From the NCBI GenBank assembly GCA_019155205.2, contig JAHNZQ020000079.1, positions 1,457,824 through 1,472,735 of the forward strand: a stretch of DNA of 14,912 bases, in the 5' to 3' direction. The DNA comes from Gracilaria vermiculophylla. Its lineage: Eukaryota > Rhodophyta > Florideophyceae > Gracilariales > Gracilariaceae. The notes beneath the pieces were generated by a model, which ran no database searches, was not told the origin of the DNA, and saw only the letters and a list, made by a program, of their open reading frames with translations. Position numbers and translations under genes: made by a program. This document shows, piece after piece, positions 7,991 to 14,912 of this stretch. The stretch's first letter is position 1; the number at the start of each line of letters is the position of its first letter.

Positions 7991-8350
7991 AATTCGCGAC
8001 AGCGCGTCCGCAGTTTGGTGTTTTATGCCAGGACGGTGGACGATGTCAAACTCGAACCGCAGGAGGCGTAGCGTCCACTTTTCCAAGAGACCGGAATCAT
8101 CCGTGAAAGACAGTATTCACTTCAGTGGGGTGTGGTCCGTCCTCTAGGTGAGACCCGCGCCTTCCAGGTATGGGTATGAGAGCAGAACTGCCCACAAGAT
8201 GGCGAGAAATTAGCGCTTTGAGGTGGAATAGTTCCGTTCGGTAGGTGTGAGGCTGCGACTCCAGTATCCAATGGGTTGAAGTCCACCTTCAGCTTGTTCC
8301 TATAGGAGGCCACATCCGAGCTAGTGTTTACAGGCGTCAGTGTCCAGTAC
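7991..8350 (-). pseudogene. pol: RNase H domain of copy A, several stops
   Basis: Follows RT without a gap. The segment begins VLDTDAC (catalytic Asp region), then after stops in the same frame reads PIGYWSRSLTPTERNYST, LAILWAVL, PYLEG, RTDHTPLK, and LRLLRFEFDIVHRPGIKH, ending ADALSRI at 7991. This is the usual Ty3/gypsy RNase H order (GYWSRSL, ERNYS, RTDH, FDI-HRPG, ADALSR). RNase H removes the RNA template during reverse transcription. At least four stop codons break the frame between 8317 and 8100, so it is dead in this copy. Copy B's version is off window. Confidence 0.82.
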
Positions 8351-9282
8351 CGCTCGACCGTGCCGCTTCGGAAGTACCAAAATCGGTGGCTGTATTAGTC
8401 TCCTGTTCAGAGTGTTAAAGGCTTCCAACTCCTCATCCGTCAAGATAGCAAATTGCTTTGGCTTATACTTCTCCAAGAGGCCATTTAACAGCGCCACGGT
8501 ATGGGAAACGTTCGGGATAAACCTCCGGAAGACATTACACAACCCCATGAAGGAGCGGAGCTCCGCCTGGTTTGTGGGAGGGTGAGCTTTCTTGATGGCG
8601 TCCTGAGTTTTTGTGGAAACCTGTAGGTGGCCCGGGAGCACAACGTACCCCAAGTAATCCACCGAAGACTTGAAAAAGAAACATTTCTTCATCTTTAAGG
8701 TGAGTCTAGCATCCTCCCGAAGTTGGAGCATGTGCTTCACAGGCGTGAAGTGATCCTCCACGCTGCGAGCGTATGTGATGGCATCATCAATATACAACAA
8801 GGGGTACTGCCACTTCACCTTTGACAGGATTATGTCCACCGCCCGTTGGAACGTAGCCGGTGCATTTTTCGATCCAAATGGGATCTTTAGGAATCTGAAA
8901 TCCAACAGTGCGAGGGGAACGTGGTCTTCTCCTTTCCGGGGTCGTCCATCCCAATCTGCCAGTAGCCGCTGTTGGCATCCAGCGTGGAGAAAACGGACGC
9001 ATCACCTAAGGAGTCCATACATTCATCCATATGGGGTCTCGGGTACGAGTCGCTTACCGTCACCTCGTTGAGACCAGTGTACGCAATACAGAACCTCTGG
9101 GAGCCACATTTTTTCTTCACAAACACCACCGAGGAGGCCCATTCAGAATTGGAAGGCTCGATAACGCCCTTCTCCAGCATCCGGCGGACCTCATCGCGTT
9201 CCAAATCGCGTGCATGGGGTCCTGCCCTCCTCGGGAGTTGATGTACCGGTTTTGCCTCCAGTGTAAGCTGGATCCTGTGCTT
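8351..9282 (-). pseudogene. pol: reverse transcriptase of copy A, frameshifted
   Basis: Starts HRIQLTLEAKPVHQLPRR and continues through LEKGVIEPSNSEWASSVV and LDANSGYWQIGMDDPGKEKTTF. At about 8900 one base is missing relative to copy B and the frame changes; it resumes as IPFGSKNAPATFQRAVDIIL and the catalytic YIDD (8783-8794), then LTLKMKKCFFF, VDYLGYVV and AELRSFMGLCN. The DYRRLN block of copy B is altered to AYTGLN here, losing the conserved Asp-Tyr-Arg. The order and motifs are typical of Ty3/gypsy RT. The enzyme copies element RNA into DNA in the cytoplasmic particle. Shift and substitutions make this copy inactive. Confidence 0.9.
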
Positions 9283-10048
9283 GGCCAGGCTGACCCGACC
9301 CAGGCGACCAGACCACATGTCCACAAAGGCAGATAGCACCTCTACTATCCTATGGCGATAGTCTTCAAAGTCTTCGCCAATATGGAGCTTCGCCTTCCAG
9401 GTGGCAGGCTTCGCTTTCTCAGGAGCCATTGATGTCGCTTCGGCCTCCATGGTGGCGATTGCGTCGCATTCTGCATGGACTTCCGCGCGAGGAAGATGAG
9501 GCAGCCCTGCAGGGGCGGGTAGTACCAATCTGACCACAGTTCCTTTCTGGAGCCGTAACGGCGACTTCTTCAGGTTGGAGAGCACCACCCTGAAGGGAAT
9601 GCTCGGCACTATTTCCATAACACCGTTCGCCATCACGGAGTGCTGCTTCTTCGTCAGGTGTAAACTCTCCTGTGGGAATGAAAGGCCACAAGCAGAGGTC
9701 TGCATCCAAACTTCTGCCTGACTCCTTGCGGGTACTTTGATACTCTTCACCACCCAAAGCTTATTCGACTGCGTCTTTTTTCGAAGTTTACGCACGTGAC
9801 GCGCGGTGGCGTTCTGTCCCGGAGATGAGGACACGATATCTACAGGGGCGGCGTCATGAAACGTCACCTTTTGCAGGCGTGGGTGTATTGCACGTACATA
9901 CCGATCCAAAAATGAAGTGCCCAGTATGCAGTGTGCGGCCAGGTTGGTCGCCACGAGGAACCACACCTTCACCTGTAAGGAGCCCCGCCGGAGATACAAG
10001 GGTAACGCTCCGAGGATGTTCAATGCTCGACGCGACGCATCGCACACC

Positions 10049-10053
10049 GTACG
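10049..10053. repeat. left target-site duplication of solo LTR (gtacg)
   Basis: Five bases next to the solo LTR start. Four of five match the right flank gtagg at 10607-10611, and copy B has gtagg at the same, uninterrupted place, so the left copy has one later change. Confidence 0.8.
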
Positions 10054-10606
10054 TGTAGCAGTGCCTCCTAAGGGAAAAATGGTGGTGTGGCCTTATGGCA
10101 TAATATTCCAAAGGAGGGCTCGTATTTTACTAGCTGAGGCACGTGGTGCATAATTCTACCTGCGTGTGCTACAGTATCCTTAAGGAATGGTACAATTTAA
10201 ATTACATTTAGATAGTTTATGCAGGTGATTACTATAGTAGTTAGACCTGCCGAGGCGGGCTCCGGGCTTGATATTTAATCTGCCGCTTGAGCTCCACCTC
10301 TGGGGAAGTAAAGACAAGCACCCTTGAGTCTTCATCTACGTTTTCGGTTGGAGACTGTCTTCGGTCATCCTCAGGTTTCAAAGCCGCTGATCCCCAGATT
10401 GCATCATAGCAGCGCCTGTAGGAGCATTTTCCGCCCAGTGAACGTCCCCCTTTGCTTGGTGTTGGCGGATCTCCTTTAAGAATTCCCCTGGATCGCGACA
10501 GGGGATACCGGAGGCCTCGTTTAGGAACACTCACCTTTGGAGTCAACAAAAACTCCTAACGGACGATGTCCCCTACTACCCAGAAAGGAGAACTGACAAT
10601 ACCACA
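10054..10606 (+). repeat. solo LTR of the same family, opposite orientation, inside copy A protease
   Basis: 553 bp running TGTAGCAGTG ... TACCACA on the plus strand, aligning end to end with the reverse complement of both other LTRs. No internal element sequence adjoins it. On each side the protease coding sequence of copy A resumes as in copy B. A solo LTR forms by recombination between the two LTRs of a complete insertion, so a whole element once lay here. By eye it is closer to LTR B than to LTR A over the central region. Confidence 0.93.
10270..10332 (+). promoter_or_regulatory. LTR core promoter of solo LTR: GATATTTAA plus conserved block
   Basis: GATATTTAA at 10270-10278, 216 bp from the LTR start, and the 33-bp block at 10300-10332 identical to that of LTR B. 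It would fire rightward, antisense to copy A. Activity is inferred. Confidence 0.45.
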
Positions 10607-10611
10607 GTAGG
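10607..10611. repeat. right target-site duplication of solo LTR (gtagg)
   Basis: Matches the uninterrupted sequence of copy B (caccgtaggg) and four of five bases of the left copy; a 5-bp duplication is usual for Ty3/gypsy integrases. Confidence 0.8.
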
Positions 10612-10868
10612 GAGCTTGCCAGTTCTCAAGGAGCAGAGAGCAGACCACGGGAGCACGTCGGCGTGCACCAGACTGGGGCCAGCTCCGATGTCAAGGATAG
10701 CGCATTCCGTGATGGAGGAAAGCATGGAACATCCAAAAGAGGCGAACACTTTATAATTCTTACGGCGGAGTGTGCAAACGGTGTCCTCAAAGGCGTCGAA
10801 GGGGTCCAACGGGATGGTGGGGCCCGCTGATTTTGCGTCGACGGAGCAGACGGCGTCTTTGGCTTTCC

Positions 10869-13194
10869 TTAAAGCGACCTCCAAGGAGCTGAGGCTCGAT
10901 GGTGAGGAGCCACGCAGAGGGTATGCGCTTGGCCCTGAGGGATTTCCTGGTTGGAGAGGGTCTGAGCTCTAGTCGGGGACGGCTGCTGCGGTTGTGCATC
11001 GAAATGCGACGTGTTTTCCTGAGGTGCAACCGGTTTGGATATCGGCCCCTGCGCTGACCGCGCAAGTGAAAGTGGAACAGAGTGCACTCCCAGTGGAGCA
11101 CGGTAACCGTAGTTTCCTTGAAGGGAGCGAATGTCACAATACGCGGTTCGATGAATTCCGCTCTTCGTTGGTGTGACCTTTAGGTCCAGGAAGTTTTTCT
11201 CCAATTCCTGCAGGATGGCGGCCCTCATTGCCGAGGTGAGAGCAATACACTGTACTGGCTCTCGAGACATGCAAATCCTGCAAGGCGGTGGGTAGCCTCG
11301 AGGGATCACGAATCGGACACTCCTGTAAGATCCTGTCGCTGCGTATGAAGTAGAATACGAAGGTGTCCTTTTCCTAGACGGTGCTCCCTAGGATGTGTCG
11401 TTTATGAGGGCAAGGGCCTCTTGCTCTCCCACGAGCGTGAGCTCGTTGATCTTCTCTGAGGCGCTGGAGTCCGACGCCTGGGCGGATGCCTGACGGTTCC
11501 TTGAGGCCGTCGGTTTGTTCAAAAATGAAGCGTGGCTACGACGAGCGGCACGGTGGGTATCCCAATAGAATTCCGCGAAACGCGCTAACTCCGTATAGGT
11601 GGTCTTTGGGTACGTGGTCAAATGATTACGCACCCTCGCGCGTATTGAGGGAAGGAGTCCCTCGACAGACAGCGACTTCAAGCGCCATTCGGAGTACACA
11701 TTCCCACACCGCAGAGCCTTCGTCCACATCTTCTGTGAGAACTCCATCTCGGTCATTCCGGTGTTCTGCCTGTAGGAGGTGACTTCAGCGTCAACATCGG
11801 CTATCCCCTCGTCTGTTGCGTACCTTTTCAGGAGGAAATTCACCACCTTCGGGTACGTCGTCAAGATTTCCGTTCCAGGGTCATCCACAATGGTGCTCTC
11901 CGCCGTGAGGCACGGCTGCACTAGCGAGTGCGCCTGGCCTGTGAGGTAGAACTGAAAGCATCATACGGCGTCACCTTCAAGGACAACAATGGTATTACAC
12001 GCTGAACGGAAGCGTGTGAAAAAATCAACACCGAGATGGGGTCTTCACCTGGAAAAGAGTGCTTCTTCATCTGAATATCCATCCCGCGCTGGATTTTCGT
12101 GAGTCGTTTAACGACCGACGCGTTGTAAGGAATGGAGCGATCATTCAAACTGTAGGTGTCATAATGCACCACTTTGGCGAAGAGGTGGTTAAGCGGGACG
12201 ACCTTCCTGACCCTTCTGCTTTTCTCCTCGGGAGGTGTAATGTCCTCCGAGCTCGAGCTGTTTACGGATTCAGAGTCTAAGATTCTCTCCGAATTGATAT
12301 CTCGCTTTCTACTTTTCTCTCTCCTTTTTTTCAGCGTCTTTCCTTTAGGTGGCCTGGGTGACTGACGATACCCCCGTTATCGCCATCCACCCGAGGAAGA
12401 TCCTGCCCTTCTCTCCTTGGGTGAATTCCTTCACGACCTGTATCCTGTCTTACTCCGCGAGGCGTCAGGTCCAGAAGGTCCATAGCAAGATTCCTGAGGT
12501 GGTCCCGTTTCCCTAGGGCAGTATCCTTTCCTCCTCTAGCTTGGGGGGTAGCAGTATCCTGTTCTCCTCTCCTTGGGATTACCTTAGAAGTAGATAGAGG
12601 GAACCTCTCCTGTACGGAAGAACAACTTTGAAAGGCCGCTGCGGGGAGCATCTGCGCGGTTTGGGAACGAACCTCCGCATGGACAACATCTGAGATCGCC
12701 TCTAGGAAGGAGTCGTAATCCACCAAAGCATTCACAGCTTGGTGAGCGCTCTCGGTTGCGCTTTACTCCACAAGGACGTGGCGGCACGCTCCGAAGTGTG
12801 ACTCAACACCTGCAGGTATTCTTTCGACCAGCTCCAGTGAGAGCCCATCTCTAAGGCGCGGGTCCAGTGACTATAGGAGGGTGTTAGCCTCCGGGTTTTC
12901 TCGTCCCTGCAGCTCCTGAGGTGGCGTCTGCGATGCCGTAGGCGGTTCTTCAACCTCCACGTTGGCGTTCTCCAGAGGTGTTGTGAGGGATTCCGCTTGC
13001 CTCTGGTCGTGCACTCTCTTAAAACGATTCCTGAAACGCTCCATAGAGGAGCCAGGATTGCTGAGGAGACTTTCAGGGTCCTCCAGTCTGACGGTCATCT
13101 CCTGGGGCGCGCTGCGCATTCTGCGTCAAACAACGGAGTTGGTTGCTTGAGGTTCCCGTAAGGGGGTTTCTAATAGGGGTTCTAACGGGTCCAG
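10869..13194 (-). pseudogene. gag: gag of copy A, broken
   Basis: Aligns over its full length with copy B's Gag, but the position of B's start codon is CTG (13192-13194). A stop follows 23 codons later, further stops fall near 12871 and 12770, and two net frame changes are needed between about 12330 and 11390. Recognisable pieces are the acidic start (13119-12871), the GKDT-type repeats (about 12575-12400), the capsid-like region with the KHSFPGEDP motif (12172-11921), the LLKRYATDEGI/FSQKMWTKALRCG part (11921-11388), and the tail with CRICMSREPVQC (11309-10869). The His of copy B's Cys/His cluster is Gln here. The final frame runs on past copy B's stop and overlaps the beginning of protease. 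No functional Gag can be made from it. Confidence 0.87.
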
Positions 13195-13329
13195 AGAGGA
13201 GTCAGTCGGGGGTGATTTCCTTCCACTTCCGAATCACCTCAAGGAAAAATTCCACTGTGGGGTTCCGATCGTTGCGAACTAGAAACACTGTTCTGTCGCG
13301 ACTTTTGCGATTCCTTTAGGAAACGGACC

Positions 13330-13347
13330 TTCTAAGTCGGGAGACCA
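13330..13347 (-). other. primer-binding site of copy A
   Basis: Two bases inside LTR A, beginning TGGTCTCCCGAC on the minus strand; 17 of 18 bases match copy B while the surrounding leader differs more. This conservation supports a primer-pairing role. The tRNA is not assigned. Confidence 0.65.
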
Positions 13348-13349
13348 GT

Positions 13350-13902
13350 TGTGGTACCGTCAGTTCTCCTTTTGACGTAGTAGTGCACAACGTCCGTGAG
13401 TAGTTTTTGTTGACTCTAAAGGCGCGAATTCCTAAAAGTGGTCTCCGGTATCCGCTGTCGCGAGCCGGGGGAATTCTGAAAGAGAATCGGCAAACAACAA
13501 GCGAAGGGAGAGGAGCACTGGGCGGATAATGCTCCTTCACGCGCTGCTACCGGGCGATCTGGAGATCGGCGGCTTAGAACCATAGGATGATCGATGAGAA
13601 TCTCCAACCGAAAAGATTGATGAAGACTCAAAGGTGCTTGTCTTTACTTCCCCAGACGTGGAGGTCGATCGGTATATTAAATATCGGGCCGGGACCCCTC
13701 CTCGACAGGTCTCACTACTGTAGTAATTACTTTCACAAATTAACTAAAATAAATATAAATTCTACCGTTCCTATAGGATACTGTAGCACACGCGGACCAA
13801 ATTATGCACCGCGTGGCTCAGTGAATAAAGTACGAGCTCTCCTTAGGAATATCACGCCATAAAGCCACTCCACCATATCACCTTAAGATCCACTGTACTA
13901 CA
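13350..13902 (-). repeat. 5' LTR of copy A (553 bp)
   Basis: Aligns end to end with LTR B, with TG...CA ends on the minus strand. By eye many point differences separate it from LTR B (of the order of one in five to six bases in the stretches compared). Its outer neighbours are aacat (13903-13907), half of a possible target duplication whose partner was not found. The two CACGTG hexamers of LTR B are altered here. Confidence 0.92.
13623..13685 (-). promoter_or_regulatory. LTR core promoter of copy A: TATA-like GATATTTAA plus conserved block
   Basis: GATATTTAA at 13677-13685, extended to GATATTTAATATACC, and the 33-bp block at 13623-13655 with one difference from the other two LTRs. Confidence 0.45.
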
Positions 13903-14912
13903 AACATATTGTCAAATTGCACGAGGCAGAGCTATTTTTCTACAAAGTGGAGCCATGCACAAATAGATGTCATATGCCGGCCTCTGTCATACTCACTGAG
14001 CTTTGGAGGTTTCATGAAAGTCTTGTGGAATTGATACAAACTCAAAAGCAACAAAGTTGTCTTCTTTTCGAATATTTTTCTTCCTGGTATTTCCAGCACC
14101 TGCAAAGAAAGTCTTTTCGGTCCAAAATATTTTGTTGGCCGGGAGCGTTAAAACTTTTACCTCCTCTGACTAAACTCGACACGAGAAAACTATTGTTCGC
14201 CTTCCTTTGCAGGATATCTTCACCAGTCTACCAATAATCATAGAGTATGATGGAGAATACGTAAAACGAACCATAAAAACTTTTATTGCCTCAGTAACGC
14301 AGCTTTTTGAGACGAATGTGAGACAAGTAGGCCTAAACCTCGAGGAAATTTCCAGCAAATCCTTTTTCAGAAATTTTCCAATTTAAAAGAAAGACGATAA
14401 AACTAAAAAAATTAGATTTTTCAAGAGATTTCCAGACTTTTCGACAATTTGACTTCAATTGGAACTACACATCAATTTCCATGAAATGAATACGGCGGTT
14501 TCCGTAAACATTTTCGTCGGCTGCTTTCTACATCGCCGGGTTTTCAACGAAATTGAGAACGACATTGGCGGTACGACCTTGCGGCCGAAAAAGAACGTGA
14601 TATTACCAAGGAGACGAATAGAGAATTATAGACAGCAGGACGAAGCAAACTTGACTTGAAGTGCCTGATATCTCTGGTGTTTAAGTTCACTCAGCCTTTA
14701 TACAGCCCTTAAAGCATCCCTCTCGGAATAATCTAGAACATATATAATTGCTGTGCAGTTCTACAAAATGAGCGTAATATCACACAAACAATTGTTGTGA
14801 CTACAACAGAACTACTTAAATTGACGCCAAACAGACTGAAAATGACTTATTCATAAAGGTAGATAGAACCTTCTACACCTAAATAGTAGTGACCAGGTTA
14901 CACTTTGTTTAA
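13903..14912. other. AT-richer flank, no recognised gene
   Basis: The base composition changes at the LTR border: AT-rich with T and A runs, and without the CCTNNAGG octamer that marks the element DNA. Apart from one possible exon, I see no LTR, repeat array, tRNA or recognisable protein. This is probably the host DNA into which copy A inserted. Confidence 0.6.
14213..14386 (+). CDS. possible terminal exon of an unrecognised host gene
   Basis: A 57-codon frame ending at TAA (14384-14386). It follows a plausible splice acceptor (a pyrimidine-rich stretch, then tttgcag at 14206-14212). The translation has a natural-looking mix, with DIFTSLPIIIEYDGEYVKR, a helix-like KTFIASVTQLFETNV and NLEEISSKS. 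The frame is closed upstream by TAA at 14170-14172 and has no ATG, so if real it must be spliced to an upstream exon, or be a remnant. I do not recognise the protein. An open stretch of this length can arise by chance, so confidence is low. Confidence 0.22.
   Translation, partial: DIFTSLPIIIEYDGEYVKRTIKTFIASVTQLFETNVRQVGLNLEEISSKSFFRNFPI

Larger units (their letters stand above)
9283..10884 (-). pseudogene. pol: aspartic protease and protease-RT linker of copy A, split by a solo LTR
   Basis: The protease opens in 10607-10884 (PFDAFEDTV, ILDIGAGPSLVHADVLP with the DIGAG active site, then TGKLPTV) and is interrupted right there by the solo LTR at 10054-10606. It resumes from 10053 (CDASRRALNILGALPLYL) and reaches ILGTSFLDRYV, matching copy B's continuous protein at the same residues. 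A linker of about 190 residues then leads into RT, aligning with copy B without large gaps. Retropepsin-type proteases cut the Gag-Pol precursor into working parts. The insertion would have ended Pol translation after about a hundred residues. Confidence 0.88.
6199..13902 (-). mobile_element. Ty3/gypsy-type LTR retrotransposon with chromodomain, copy A, decayed
   Basis: Same family and orientation as copy B: 5' LTR, primer-binding site, gag, protease, RT, RNase H, integrase and chromodomain, in that order from right to left. Integrase after RNase H is the Ty3/gypsy order, and a C-terminal chromodomain marks the chromovirus-type group. The copy carries frameshifts and stops in gag, RT, RNase H and integrase, a lost gag start codon, a solo LTR insertion in protease, and no visible 3' LTR. 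It is therefore non-autonomous and older than copy B. The left limit is set at the candidate polypurine tract and is uncertain. Confidence 0.88.

Noticed and set aside
13917..14237. Plus-strand 106-codon frame in the right flank
   Set aside because: It begins at TTG, has a random-looking Leu/Phe/Ser/Gln mix, and overlaps the better-looking 14213 frame in another phase.
1..14912. CRISPR array, tRNA, rRNA or bacterial operon
   Set aside because: I see no regular direct-repeat and spacer pattern, no cloverleaf or rRNA signature, and gene content is entirely retroelement-like.

Overview
This is eukaryotic repeat DNA made of Ty3/gypsy-type LTR retrotransposons. It is not bacterial: I see no operons, Shine-Dalgarno sites or rRNA/tRNA genes. 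Instead there are about 553-bp LTRs, gag and pol with protease, reverse transcriptase, RNase H and integrase, and a C-terminal chromodomain. The host cannot be identified. The elements are CpG-rich, and the only apparent non-element DNA (13903-14912) is AT-richer.

Layout: two copies of one family lie head to tail, both reading on the minus strand. Copy B (1-4585) has its 5' LTR at 4032-4585, a primer-binding site, an uninterrupted 757-codon gag, and the protease/RT part of pol, which runs off the left edge and has two in-frame stops. Copy A (about 13902 down to about 6199) has its 5' LTR at 13350-13902, then a gag and pol broken by stops and frameshifts, ending in a readable GPY/F-chromodomain tail whose stop is at 6226. 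A third LTR (10054-10606) lies in the opposite orientation inside A's protease region. It is a solo LTR with near-identical 5-bp target duplications, so the family inserted into itself at least once after A was in place.

Between A's pol and B's LTR (4586-6225) is 1.6 kb matching neither copy. It holds a degenerate minus-strand reading frame that stops exactly where B's LTR begins, and a degenerate plus-strand frame with a proline-rich start, a helical middle and half of a zinc-knuckle-like motif. A's own 3' LTR is not visible. The right flank has one possible terminal exon and otherwise nothing I can name.

The most unexpected signal is at DNA level. The octamer palindrome CCTNNAGG occurs about 43 times (eye count) across the element-derived DNA, against roughly 4 expected from composition, and it falls in all three codon phases of gag. 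I do not know of a described function for it.
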